DNA of 37,800 nucleotides. Source: Gammaproteobacteria bacterium (lineage in GTDB: Bacteria > Pseudomonadota > Gammaproteobacteria > SZUA-229). The stretch spans positions 1-37,800 of the forward strand of contig JASBSR010000013.1 of the NCBI GenBank assembly GCA_030148865.1, written 5' to 3'. Shown piece after piece: positions 24,998-35,043 of this stretch (position 1 is its first letter; every line of letters begins with the position of its first letter). The position numbers were made by a program, and so were the translations under genes. The notes under the pieces were generated by a model. That model did not search any database. It was not told the origin of the DNA and was given only the letters and a program-made list of their open reading frames with translations.

Positions 24998-26155
24998 ATG
25001 AGCAGCGAGTATTTGCCTGGCCTTGCTGGTGTACCGGCAACCAAATCGAATATTTCAGACATCGACGGCGAAAAAGGCGTGCTGGCGTATCGTGGTTACG
25101 ACATTCGCGAACTCGCGCTCAAAAGCAGTTTTGAAGAAACCGCTTTGCTTCTGCTCGATGGTCAATTACCCACGCGTGAAGAACTCGACGAATTTGATCA
25201 GCAGCTGCGTGGTGAACGTCGGGTCAAATACAATATTCGCGAAATCATGAAATACCTGCCCAGCACCGGCCATCCTATGGAAATGCTGCAGACCGCAGTT
25301 GCCAGTCTGGGGATGTTCTACGGTGGCGATGAAATTTTCAGTGACGGCTATCAGGCCGAAGATGATTATTTTATCCACAGCATGTCGGTGAAAATTATTT
25401 CGCGGATGGCAACCATCGTGGCCATGTGGCAACACGTGCGCAATGGCTACGATCCGATTGAACCGCGCAGTGACCTTAGTCACGCAGAAAATTTTCTGTA
25501 TATGTTGCATGGTCGTGACCCGGACCCATTCGAGGCGCGCATCATCGACGCCTGTCTGGTACTGCACGCCGAACACACGATTAATGCATCGACCTTTGCC
25601 GCCATGGTCTGTGGTTCAACCCTGGCCTCACCCTTTCTGGTGATTGCAGCGGCCATCGGCACGCTCGCCGGTCCGTTACACGGGGGCGCCAACCAGCGTG
25701 TGGTCGAAATGCTGGAAGAAATTGGTCGTCCAGAAAATGTGAAAGACTGGCTCGATATGAAACTGGCGGAAAAAGAAGTGATCTGGGGCATGGGCCACCG
25801 CGAATACAAGACTAAAGATCCACGCGCGATTGTCTTGCAAAAAATGATGGTCGAGTGGATCGAGCGCAAAGGCAATCTCAGCCCAATGTTTGAAACCGCG
25901 CTGGCGCTGGAAGAAGCCTGCGAAAAAGAGCTGGGGCCAAAAGGCGTGTATCCCAATGTCGATTATTACTCGGGCATTCTCTACACCGAGATGGGCATTC
26001 CCGCCGACCAGTTCACACCAATATTTGCGGTATCACGTATCGCCGGCTGGATGGCACACTGGCGTGAACAGTTATCTGACAATCGTATCTTCCGGCCCAC
26101 CCAGATTTATACCGGGGAACCGGCGCGCGAATACGTGCCGATCGAAAAGCGCTGA
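24998..26155 (+). CDS. Citrate synthase, short type (citrate/2-methylcitrate synthase family)
   Basis: This 385-residue enzyme condenses acetyl-CoA (or propionyl-CoA) with oxaloacetate. Catalytic-type residues are H193 (HAEHTINAST), H228 (GPLHGGANQ), H267 (GMGHREY) and D322 (PNVDYYSG). The N-terminus SNISDIDGEKGVLAYRGYDI belongs to the short dimeric type that includes PrpC and archaeal/Gram-positive enzymes. It lacks the extra N-terminal domain of the 430-residue E. coli GltA. With no prp genes nearby, a main citrate synthase is more likely than methylcitrate synthase, but sequence alone does not settle it. GGAT precedes the ATG and the erpA terminator isolates it from upstream. Confidence 0.9.
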   Translation: MSSEYLPGLAGVPATKSNISDIDGEKGVLAYRGYDIRELALKSSFEETALLLLDGQLPTREELDEFDQQLRGERRVKYNIREIMKYLPSTGHPMEMLQTAVASLGMFYGGDEIFSDGYQAEDDYFIHSMSVKIISRMATIVAMWQHVRNGYDPIEPRSDLSHAENFLYMLHGRDPDPFEARIIDACLVLHAEHTINASTFAAMVCGSTLASPFLVIAAAIGTLAGPLHGGANQRVVEMLEEIGRPENVKDWLDMKLAEKEVIWGMGHREYKTKDPRAIVLQKMMVEWIERKGNLSPMFETALALEEACEKELGPKGVYPNVDYYSGILYTEMGIPADQFTPIFAVSRIAGWMAHWREQLSDNRIFRPTQIYTGEPAREYVPIEKR

Positions 26156-26285
26156 GACTATTGTAAAACTAGCCGCAAAGAACGCCAGCCACGCAAAAGG
26201 TTTGTGGTTGTGCTTTACCTTTGCATGTTGTGGCAAATATTTTCCTTTCAATAAAAAACAAAATACCTGCCGCCAGCTAGTGCGC

Positions 26286-27389
26286 TTAAGCTCTGGTGAT
26301 TTGTCCCAGCACTACCGCGCGTTGTGCGCCGGTGACCGAGGGCAGGTTGCCCGGCAGACCGTGCATGGTTTGTTTTGCCAGCCAGGCGAAGGCCATGGCC
26401 TCGACCCAGTCGGGATGCACACCGGACACATCGGTGGCGGCGATTCTGTAATCTGGCAACAGTGTGTTGAGCCGCTCCATTAAATAGTCATTGTGCGCGC
26501 CACCGCCGCAAATCAAAATTTCGCCAGTGTTTGCGGCATAATTGAGCACTGCCCGCGCGATGCTGACAGCGGTGAGTTCACACAGTGTTGCCTGCATGTC
26601 GTCAGTACGCAGACTGTTGGCGTGATAGCGCTGCAGCCAGTTGAGATTAAAGTATTCAAAGCCAGTGCTCTTGGGGGGTGGTAGTTTGAAATACGCATCA
26701 TCGAGTAATTTGTCAAGCAGCGCCTGATTGACTTTACCGCTGCGCGCCCACTGGCCATCGCGATCATAACTGTGGCCGTTGATTTTTTTCATCCAGGCAT
26801 CCATCAGGCTATTTCCCGGGCCGGAATCGAAACCGGTGATGCGCGTGCTTGCGCCAGCGGGCAGCAAGGTCAGATTGGCAATACCACCGATATTGATAAT
26901 GGTGCGGTGCTGGTGCGTTGACTGAAACACGGCGGCGTGGAATGCGGGTGCCAGCGGCGCACCCTGACCTCCAGCCTGAATGTCGGCACTACGAAAATCA
27001 CTGACCACATCGATGCCGGTGTTGTGTGCAATGACTGCTGGATTACCGATTTGCAGTGAGTAAGGTTGTGGCGCATCCGGGCGATGGCGAATCGTCTGGC
27101 CGTGGCTGCCGATGGCGATGACGTCATGCTGACTGATGCCGGCAATGCTGAGCAATTCGTTCGTCGCCTGCGCGAAAATGTCGCCGGTCTCGAGATCGAG
27201 CTCGCGCAGTGTGGGCAGGGCATCGTCTGGTAAGGCGCGGCTGTCGAGCAGTGCCTGATGTATTTTTTCTGGCCAGGGATGGCAGTGTGTGCTGATTAAT
27301 TCGGGTGTGCCACCGGAAAAATCCACCAGCGCTGCGTCGATACCATCGACACTGGTACCGGACATCAGGCCGATATAAAGCTCGGGCAT
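26286..27389 (-). CDS. anmK: Anhydro-N-acetylmuramic acid kinase
   Basis: The 367-residue kinase cleaves and phosphorylates 1,6-anhydro-MurNAc in peptidoglycan recycling. LYIGLMSGTSVDGIDAALVDF at the start contains the phosphate-binding GTSxDG and catalytic Asp region. IGSHGQTIRH, IINIGGIANLTLLP, TGFDSGPGNSLMD and ICGGGAHNDYLMERL are the other family blocks. It begins five bases after the M23 peptidase gene, so both cell-wall genes are co-transcribed. Confidence 0.96.
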   Translation of the reverse strand: MPELYIGLMSGTSVDGIDAALVDFSGGTPELISTHCHPWPEKIHQALLDSRALPDDALPTLRELDLETGDIFAQATNELLSIAGISQHDVIAIGSHGQTIRHRPDAPQPYSLQIGNPAVIAHNTGIDVVSDFRSADIQAGGQGAPLAPAFHAAVFQSTHQHRTIINIGGIANLTLLPAGASTRITGFDSGPGNSLMDAWMKKINGHSYDRDGQWARSGKVNQALLDKLLDDAYFKLPPPKSTGFEYFNLNWLQRYHANSLRTDDMQATLCELTAVSIARAVLNYAANTGEILICGGGAHNDYLMERLNTLLPDYRIAATDVSGVHPDWVEAMAFAWLAKQTMHGLPGNLPSVTGAQRAVVLGQITRA

Positions 27390-27394
27390 GACTG

Positions 27395-28810
27395 TTACTG
27401 GTTAAACGCCAACTGGGTGCGGGTGAGAAGATCGAGCTGAGCCAGCATGGGTCGGGTTTTTTGCATGAAATCGGCGAGCAGTTGTTTGTCCACAGGCTGG
27501 GCAGTGGGCAGGGGCACGGTCAACGGATTACGATGCACCCCATTGACGCGGAACTCATAGTGTAAATGCGGGCCGGTGGCCAGACCCGAGCTGCCGACGT
27601 AGCCGATATTCTGGCCCTGTTTGACTTTTTTGCCGAGGCGGATATGTCGGTCATAGCTGTTGAGGTGTGCGTACAGGGTGCTGTATTTGCTGCCGTGCTG
27701 AATAATCACGACCCGGCCATAACCGCCTTTGACGCCTTTATACACAATTTTGCCATCACCCGCAGCGCGTACCGGGGTGCCTCGGGCTGCGGCATAATCC
27801 ACTCCCTTGTGAGAGCGCAGGCGATGCAAAATCGGATGATAGCGACCGGTGCTAAAGCGGGAACTGATACGGGTAAAATTTACCGGGGTGCGCAAAAAAG
27901 CTTTGCGCATGCTGTTACCTTCGGGGGAATAATATGCTGCGGTTTTGGCATCCGGTTTTTGATAACGCACGGCGCGGTAGACTTTTTTATCGTTAATAAA
28001 TTCGGCGGCAAGAATATTGCCGTCGGCAATTTTTTCACCGTTGCGGTAAAGCTCTTCGTAGAGCAGAGTAAAGCTGTCACCTTTGCGAATATCGAGCACA
28101 AAATCGATGTCCCAGCCAAAGATACCGGCCAGTTCCATGATTGTGCTGTCCGATATGCCGGCGGTGTAGGCGGCTTCAAATAATGAGCTGTCGATCACGC
28201 CCTGCGCGTATTTCTGACGAGTTTCAATGGTGTATTTATGCAGCGCGGCGCTCAGCCGGTTCTGGTCATCGCGTTCTACCAGTAAATAAGTCTGGTGATT
28301 AACTTCGTAACGCAAAGCCTGCAGGTTGCCAGCGTCATCTGAAAGAATGCGGATTGTGTCTTTGGGAAAAATTTTACGCAGTTTTTTCACAGCATCGCCA
28401 GACTTCATCATTTCATCGAGCTGCTGAGGTCTGATGCCGGCACGCTGGAACAGACGCGCCAGACTGTCACCTGACTTGACGACAAATTCCTGCCATTGTC
28501 GCGGCGCGCTATGATTAATTTCATCGAGAATTTGCTGCTGTGCCTGCAGTTCCGGCAGCGACAGTTTAAAACTCTGGCGCGCGATACGCGATTGTGGTGG
28601 TTCACGCGCTGCAATCGAGTTGCTGGTACTGGTTTTTGTCTGCTGTAATAAAGCTTCGCTCACCGGGGTCTCGGTTTTGCGGTAAACAGCGGAGGTGCTG
28701 GCGATGACAGCACCCAGCACAACGCTGCCCAGGCCAAACACCAGCCAGCGCAGGGCGGGGTGTCGGGCCTGTTCGGCATTGTGGCGAAAATCTTTATTTA
28801 TCAATGACAT
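27395..28810 (-). CDS. M23-family peptidoglycan DD-metalloendopeptidase (OapA/MepM-like)
   Basis: This 471-residue protein is anchored by one N-terminal membrane segment (about residues 24-43). An OapA/LysM-like domain (about 100-190; FVVKSGDSLARLFQRAG) precedes the C-terminal LytM/M23 peptidase domain (about 325-425). The zinc motifs are HKGVDYAAARGTPV (first His and Asp), LYAHL and GPHLHYEF. It probably cleaves peptide cross-links in the periplasm. The ribosome-binding site is weak, but the ATG at 28810 starts a normal-length protein. Divergent from tyrS. Confidence 0.93.
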   Translation of the reverse strand: MSLINKDFRHNAEQARHPALRWLVFGLGSVVLGAVIASTSAVYRKTETPVSEALLQQTKTSTSNSIAAREPPQSRIARQSFKLSLPELQAQQQILDEINHSAPRQWQEFVVKSGDSLARLFQRAGIRPQQLDEMMKSGDAVKKLRKIFPKDTIRILSDDAGNLQALRYEVNHQTYLLVERDDQNRLSAALHKYTIETRQKYAQGVIDSSLFEAAYTAGISDSTIMELAGIFGWDIDFVLDIRKGDSFTLLYEELYRNGEKIADGNILAAEFINDKKVYRAVRYQKPDAKTAAYYSPEGNSMRKAFLRTPVNFTRISSRFSTGRYHPILHRLRSHKGVDYAAARGTPVRAAGDGKIVYKGVKGGYGRVVIIQHGSKYSTLYAHLNSYDRHIRLGKKVKQGQNIGYVGSSGLATGPHLHYEFRVNGVHRNPLTVPLPTAQPVDKQLLADFMQKTRPMLAQLDLLTRTQLAFNQ

Positions 28811-29012
28811 TAGAGACCAAAATTAGGCGATATTTAACTGAATGTAGCTTGCATAGCGGGATGGGTCAATTAAATCCAGATCATATTATTGAGGAATTGC
28901 CAATTTAACCAGTATTCCTTGAGAATGTGCAGGCTGGCGGGTATCTTATACGCCTTTTCACGCCAGTAACATACCTGGTCAGTGCCCACAGCGGGTTGCA
29001 GAGGAGAATATT

Positions 29013-30224
<1,212 letters not shown>

Positions 30225-30360
30225 TGGCAGTGTGTCGTCACGACCATGCGACGAACGGTGAATAGATTTTTCGTGCCTGAATTGACAGCTGAGGTAGTCG
30301 GCCTATAAAGATAAATCAGGTTTTTTTGAAAATTCTCGATCCGGAGGCTCGTCAGGGAAA

Positions 30361-31050
30361 ATGGAACGCATACTCACCAGTCAAACAGACGAAATTATTA
30401 TTGCGGATGATCTTGAAGAAAATGAGGATGAGATTCGGGAGGTTAATGCTCAGTTCGTACAGGACAGCAGCTTCAAGGGTATCAAGCGTTCTTTCACCCT
30501 GTTTAATAAAATTCAGTTACATCAGACGCTGCAAAACTTTAAAAACAAAAAGGGCAGTCGCTATCGTATAAACCTCAGGCATGTGCGCCAGATGCCTGAA
30601 CGCCATCGTCAGTTTGCTCGGCATAGTCTGATGAGTTTTGCCGGCGGCCTGTTGTGTACTGTCCTGTTGGTAGCTATCTGGTATTACACTGAATTCAAAT
30701 CGGACTATTTGCTAATGGCTGCGTTTCTGTTCGCGGCAGCGTCAGTGATTGCGTTGCTGTTGTTTTTCTATCGTTCATGCGATACCTGTGTATACCGAAG
30801 TATCGCTGCTGGTATGCCTTTGATAGAACTGGACTTCGGTAAACCCGGGCAACGCGAATTTGAAGCTTTTACCGGCCTGCTCGAAAACCAGATACGCAAA
30901 GCGCAGGCGAACGATCTGAACAAGCAACAGCGACTGGCGGCTGAACTGAAAGACATACGTCGCTTAAAAGATGCCGGTATGCTGAGTGAGGAAGATTATT
31001 CCCGGGCACGCACCCTGATATTCAGACACAGAGATTTTAGTGCGAACTAA
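30361..31050 (+). CDS. Uncharacterised two-helix membrane protein with SHOCT-like C-terminus
   Basis: The 229-residue protein has an acidic N-terminus (EIIIADDLEENEDEIREV) and a basic stretch (NKKGSRYRINLRHVRQMPERHR). Two membrane segments (about residues 90-107 and 117-138) follow. A cytosolic tail ends in LKDIRRLKDAGMLSEEDYSRAR, which closely resembles the short SHOCT (oligomerisation) motif. An AGGGA site precedes the ATG by about five bases. No homologue with known function is recognised; it may be a self-associating membrane scaffold. Confidence 0.7.
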   Translation: MERILTSQTDEIIIADDLEENEDEIREVNAQFVQDSSFKGIKRSFTLFNKIQLHQTLQNFKNKKGSRYRINLRHVRQMPERHRQFARHSLMSFAGGLLCTVLLVAIWYYTEFKSDYLLMAAFLFAAASVIALLLFFYRSCDTCVYRSIAAGMPLIELDFGKPGQREFEAFTGLLENQIRKAQANDLNKQQRLAAELKDIRRLKDAGMLSEEDYSRARTLIFRHRDFSAN

Positions 31051-31233
31051 CAAAGCCCTGCCAGTCACCGCGGTCCCAGATACTCGTCATTCGCCGGTAT
31101 GACGTTAATCCCTGTTTTGGAATTTCACCTCCATGAACAACCTGTACCCTGTACTTGCTAACATAATAGATTTAAATGCTTTTTCGTAATAATTAGCTGG
31201 AACAGCAGTGTTTACCAGTGCTTATATCTGGCA

Positions 31234-31416
31234 ATGCTGCTGTCGGTCTATGCGTATGCTTTTGCCGCGACCCAACCCGTCACAAGTTTGCGGTTACCCC
31301 CGTGATTCAAGATTGAAATCTTCGCCGGCGGTGTGAACAATATGCCCAGCGGCATTGCCTGCAAACGTGGTGCGCTGTACGCGGCGGCGGTGAATCGTGT
31401 GCGTTGCCAGGATTGA
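31234..31416 (+). pseudogene. Decayed fragment of a PQQ-dependent sugar-dehydrogenase-like gene
   Basis: The frame starting with ATG at 31234 encodes a signal-peptide-like MLLSVYAYAFA, then TQPVTSLRLPP, a TGA stop, and FKIEIFAGGVNNMPSGIAC with GALYAAAVNRV, ending at TGA 31414-31416. LPPGF-x-IEIFA-x-x-V-N-N-x-x-x-x-A followed by LYVxxVNRV is the N-terminal signature of PQQ-dependent soluble sugar dehydrogenases. A single G-to-T change (GGA to TGA) at the conserved glycine explains the stop. The roughly 300 residues that should follow are missing, so this is a truncated remnant. The rest of the 31051-31467 gap has no coding signal. Confidence 0.6.
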
Positions 31417-31433
31417 TCGCTTGGTTAGCATTA

Positions 31434-31457
31434 CGTGCATGGCGCGCGCCATGCACG
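31434..31457. repeat. Perfect 24-bp palindrome
   Basis: CGTGCATGGCGC is followed at once by its exact reverse complement, giving a 24-bp palindrome with no spacer. It lies 10 bp past the lamin-tail gene's stop and 17 bp from the end of the sugar-dehydrogenase remnant. No T tract follows on either side, so it is not a typical terminator; a protein-binding or recombination site is possible. Confidence 0.8.
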
Positions 31458-31467
31458 AGTCTGGGTA

Positions 31468-32151
31468 TTATGACTTTTGTCTGCGCACCAGACCCAATAC
31501 CCCGATTAGCCCCGAGATGAATAACCATGCTGCTGCTGGTATGGGTACGGCGCTCACCGACTGCACAGAGCAGTCACCGTCGCCGACGATATTGGTTGAG
31601 CCGGGTGTAATGCAGCCGAGCTGAAAATCAATAAGGGCATTATGGCTGTCCATGCCATCAGGAATACGTGACAGGCTGGTGATGATGCTGTTGCTGTCTG
31701 CCAGTGTAGTTGCGCTGCCTCCTGTATAGGGCAAAAGTTCACCTTCATACGATATGGCGTCGATCAGGGTGCTGCCATTGAGCAGAGCGACTGCATCAGG
31801 TGCGCCGTTCTGGATCCAGCCCGCGCTGCTGGTAAAGTCGTAATCGCAGTTCAGCACCAGGGTTGCATTGTCGCAGACGACAAAATAGCTGTTTGCATTA
31901 AGCGCAAAACCGGTGAGGTCGATGTTTCTATAAACACTGCCATTATTGCCATTCACCAGTTCGAGACGATAACCGTCGAGCGACAGGCTTATGTCACTAT
32001 TATTATATAGTTCGATAAATTCAGAGGTGTCGGCACCTGGCTGGTCGTAATCAACTTCATTAATGACGATGGCATGTGCTGCGCCGCCCGTCAGTACTAA
32101 ACAGGTAAAAACAAGATTGTTGCGGATGTTGCTAGATAGATAGTGTTTCAT
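31468..32151 (-). CDS. Exported lamin-tail-domain protein with VPLPA-type sorting tail
   Basis: The 227-residue protein has a signal peptide (residues 1-28, ending GGAAHA) and a lamin-tail domain (about 29-165) with the hallmark IVINEVDYDQPGADTSEFIELYN and DGYRLELVNG. The C-terminal VPIPAAAWLFISGLIGVLGL followed by VRRQKS is a VPLPA/PEP-CTERM-type sorting signal: a short motif, hydrophobic span and basic end. Such proteins are processed by an exosortase and released or anchored at the surface. The start at 32151 has AAGGAG seven bases upstream and begins the signal peptide; the frame to 32199 lacks support. No exosortase or other partner is nearby. Confidence 0.85.
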   Translation of the reverse strand: MKHYLSSNIRNNLVFTCLVLTGGAAHAIVINEVDYDQPGADTSEFIELYNNSDISLSLDGYRLELVNGNNGSVYRNIDLTGFALNANSYFVVCDNATLVLNCDYDFTSSAGWIQNGAPDAVALLNGSTLIDAISYEGELLPYTGGSATTLADSNSIITSLSRIPDGMDSHNALIDFQLGCITPGSTNIVGDGDCSVQSVSAVPIPAAAWLFISGLIGVLGLVRRQKS

Positions 32152-32400
32152 TTCACTGCTCCTTATGAATGATGTGATGTTTGCGTCAGCGCACGACAAA
32201 AGCAGCCATACACACAGGACGTGGATGGTTCATATAGGACAGGTTAAGGATGTGAAGCAGTGTTACGATCACGAATCCTTGTATCGTCTATGGGTTTCAT
32301 CCCTGCGCCCGGTGACAGGCATTATGCCGATTGATTTGTCTGCACCGCAAAAGCCTAATGCGATGCGCGCACTTTTTCAAGTGCTATTCGTCGTCATGCT

Positions 32401-34083
32401 TCAGGCATTGTCCTTGTCAATTTTTGCCCAGGTGTCACGCAGGCTGACAGTACGATTGAAGACCAGATCATCCGTCTGGCTGTCGCGAATGAAATAACCG
32501 GTGCGTTCAAACTGACAGGCAGTATCGGCGCTAGCCTCGGCGAGTATTGGTTCGAGTTTGCAACCTGTTAATACCCGCAATGATTCCGGGTTGAGATGTT
32601 CGAGGTGGTTGTCCGTGCCGCCAGGATCGGGGTGCGCATACAGACGGTCGTACAAATTTACCGTGGCATTCACCGCGTGTTGCGCCGACACCCAGTGGAT
32701 GGTGCCTTTCACTTTGCGACCATCGGGCGAGTCACCACCGCGCGTTGCGGGATCGTAACTGCAGATCAGTTCGATAATTTCGCCATCATTATTTTTAATG
32801 ACATCGGTGCAGGTGATGTAATAGGCGTAACGCAAACGCACTTCGCGACCGAGAGAAAGACGAAAGAATTTTTTTGGCGCATCTTCCATAAAATCATCGC
32901 GTTCCACATAAATGGTTTTTGAAAACGGCACAGTGCGCGAACCTAGCTCAGGTTTTTGCGGATGATTTGCAGCCTTTATTTCTTCGACCTGATCATCGGG
33001 ATAATTTTCGATGGTCACTTTCAAGGGATCGAGTACCGCCATGACGCGCAGCGCGTGTTCGTTTAAATCTTCGCGCACACAGTTTTCCAGCACTGCCATT
33101 TCGATGAAGCTGTCTTTTTTGGTGACGCCGATGCGATCACAAAAATCGCGAATCGAAGCCGGGGTAAAGCCGCGGCGGCGTAGGCCGGTAATGGTCGGCA
33201 TGCGCGGATCATCCCAGCCAGCAACGTGGTGTTCGCTGACCAGTTGATTAAGCTTGCGCTTGCTGGTGATGGTGTATTTCAGCTGCAAACGGGCGAACTC
33301 AATCTGGCGCGGGTGACAGGGTACGCTGAGCTGATCCAGTACCCAGTCATAGAGCGGGCGATGGTCTTCAAATTCCAGCGTGCACAATGAATGCGTGATA
33401 TTTTCCAGCGCATCGGAAATGCAATGGGTGTAATCGTACATCGGATAAATCGGCCAGGCATCACCGGTGCGCTGATGGTGCGCGCGTTTGATGCGGTATA
33501 AAGCCGGGTCGCGCATATTGATATTTGGCGAAGCCATATCGATTTTTGCGCGCAGCAGGTATTCGCCGTCTTTGAATTCACCGGCGCGCATGCGCGCGAA
33601 CAAATCCAGGTTATCTTCAATGCTGCGATTTCGGTCTGGGCTTTCACGGCCGGGCTCAGTCAGCGTGCCGCGATATTCGCGAATCTGTTCTGCGTTTAGC
33701 GAGTCGACATAGGCTTTATTCTGTTTGATGAGTTCAATCGCGAACTGATACAGCTGCTCGAAATAGTCTGAAGCATGGCGTAGTTCGCTCCACTCAAAAC
33801 CTAACCACCGTACGTCCGTTTTAATGGCCTCGACGTATTCATTATCTTCTTTTTCGGGATTGGTGTCGTCGAAACGCAGGTTGCAGCGTCCGTTAAAGTC
33901 GCGTGCCACGCCAAAATTCAGGCAGATCGATTTGGCATGGCCAATGTGCAGGTAACCATTGGGTTCCGGCGGAAACCGGGTCTGGATCAGGCTGTGTTTT
34001 TTCGACGCCAGGTCGTCCTGAATGATGTTACGAATAAAATTGCTGGCAGCGGTTTTTACTTCGGTTTGGTTATCAGTCGCCAT
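32401..34083 (-). CDS. glnS: Glutaminyl-tRNA synthetase
   Basis: The 560-residue class I synthetase has [15 protein letters not shown] (HIGH motif, near residues 41-55), [10 protein letters not shown], and the KMSKS-equivalent [11 protein letters not shown] (near 270). The C-terminal half is the two-barrel anticodon-binding region. The length is normal for bacterial GlnRS. It is divergent from birA. Presence of GlnRS agrees with a gammaproteobacterial host. Confidence 0.98.
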   Translation of the reverse strand: MATDNQTEVKTAASNFIRNIIQDDLASKKHSLIQTRFPPEPNGYLHIGHAKSICLNFGVARDFNGRCNLRFDDTNPEKEDNEYVEAIKTDVRWLGFEWSELRHASDYFEQLYQFAIELIKQNKAYVDSLNAEQIREYRGTLTEPGRESPDRNRSIEDNLDLFARMRAGEFKDGEYLLRAKIDMASPNINMRDPALYRIKRAHHQRTGDAWPIYPMYDYTHCISDALENITHSLCTLEFEDHRPLYDWVLDQLSVPCHPRQIEFARLQLKYTITSKRKLNQLVSEHHVAGWDDPRMPTITGLRRRGFTPASIRDFCDRIGVTKKDSFIEMAVLENCVREDLNEHALRVMAVLDPLKVTIENYPDDQVEEIKAANHPQKPELGSRTVPFSKTIYVERDDFMEDAPKKFFRLSLGREVRLRYAYYITCTDVIKNNDGEIIELICSYDPATRGGDSPDGRKVKGTIHWVSAQHAVNATVNLYDRLYAHPDPGGTDNHLEHLNPESLRVLTGCKLEPILAEASADTACQFERTGYFIRDSQTDDLVFNRTVSLRDTWAKIDKDNA

Positions 34084-34227
34084 GGGCTCTGTCTTTTAGG
34101 AATCTCTGGCGGCGTATTGTACATGGCTATGCTGTGCTTTGTGCAGGTGAGGTGTGCAGGTCATTGCGGAAAACACCCAAATTTAGCCGCTGTGTGTTTG
34201 GCGACGGCTGTTATAAACTGCCGGACG

Positions 34228-35043
34228 ATGAGTACAGCGACTATTGCCACAGACACTCTGGAACGCGCGAGTATTTTGCGGTTATTGCCATCGGCCGGGG
34301 TTGGCTGTGAGCTGCGGGTGTTCGAACAACTCGACTCCACGAATAGCTGGTTGCTGCAACAATGCAGCACTGGTGGGGCTTTGCCACTGGCCTGCATCGC
34401 CGATGCTCAGACTGCGGGACGTGGTCGTGCCGGCAGGAACTGGCATTCGCCTGCGGGCGGTAATCTGTATTTGAGTCTGGGTTGGCGCTTTACTGGCAGT
34501 GCTGACCAGCTGGCCGGATTTTCTTTGCTCATGGGGGTGGCGACGGTGCGGGCGCTACGCCAGCTGGGAATTGAGCAGGCGCGTTTGAAGTGGCCCAATG
34601 ATGTGCTGGTCGATGCTAAAAAAATCGCCGGTATTCTGATCGAAACTCGAACCGGCAGGGATGGCGGCCTCGCTGTGGTTATCGGTATCGGCGTGAACGT
34701 GAACCTGCCTGCGCCTGAGCGCGCGCAAATTGATCAGGCCTGTACCGATGTGCGTGAGCAATTATCTGTGCCCTGCAGCCGCAACCAGCTGGCAGCAGTT
34801 TTGCTTGGCGAATGTCTGACGGTGTGCGCGGGCTTCCCGCAGAACCGAGCGGCCTTGCTCGATGAGTACCGTCGCGACTATGATGCCCTGCTAAATCAGA
34901 GTGTGGTTATTCGACGTGGTGATGGCCAGCAACAAACCGCGCAGGTGCTAGCGATAGACGACAATGGTGCTCTGCGGGTGTGCATCGACGGCGTCGAACA
35001 CAGTTTGATGGCAGGCGAAGTTAGCCTGCGGAGTGTTCCGTGA
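34228..35043 (+). CDS. birA: Biotin-[acetyl-CoA-carboxylase] ligase lacking the DNA-binding domain
   Basis: The 271-residue ligase attaches biotin to the AccB carrier protein. FEQLDSTNSWLL begins the catalytic domain near residue 31. GRGRAGRNWHSPAGGNLYLSL is the biotinyl-AMP loop, KWPNDVLVDAKKIAGILIE follows, and the C-terminal SH3-like domain ends the protein. Only about 27 residues precede the catalytic domain, far too short for the winged-helix repressor domain of E. coli BirA. No such domain is in frame upstream, because that region overlaps glnS on the other strand. It is therefore probably a pure enzyme. The ATG at 34228 is chosen accordingly. Overlaps coaX by four bases. Confidence 0.93.
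   Translation: MSTATIATDTLERASILRLLPSAGVGCELRVFEQLDSTNSWLLQQCSTGGALPLACIADAQTAGRGRAGRNWHSPAGGNLYLSLGWRFTGSADQLAGFSLLMGVATVRALRQLGIEQARLKWPNDVLVDAKKIAGILIETRTGRDGGLAVVIGIGVNVNLPAPERAQIDQACTDVREQLSVPCSRNQLAAVLLGECLTVCAGFPQNRAALLDEYRRDYDALLNQSVVIRRGDGQQQTAQVLAIDDNGALRVCIDGVEHSLMAGEVSLRSVP

Noticed and set aside
26192..26227. Possible terminator after the citrate synthase gene
   Set aside because: The arms GCAAAAGG and CCTTTGC are imperfect, far apart, and not followed by a T tract.
33937..34227. N-terminal extension of birA to an upstream ATG
   Set aside because: The extension overlaps the start of glnS on the other strand and contains no winged-helix motif.
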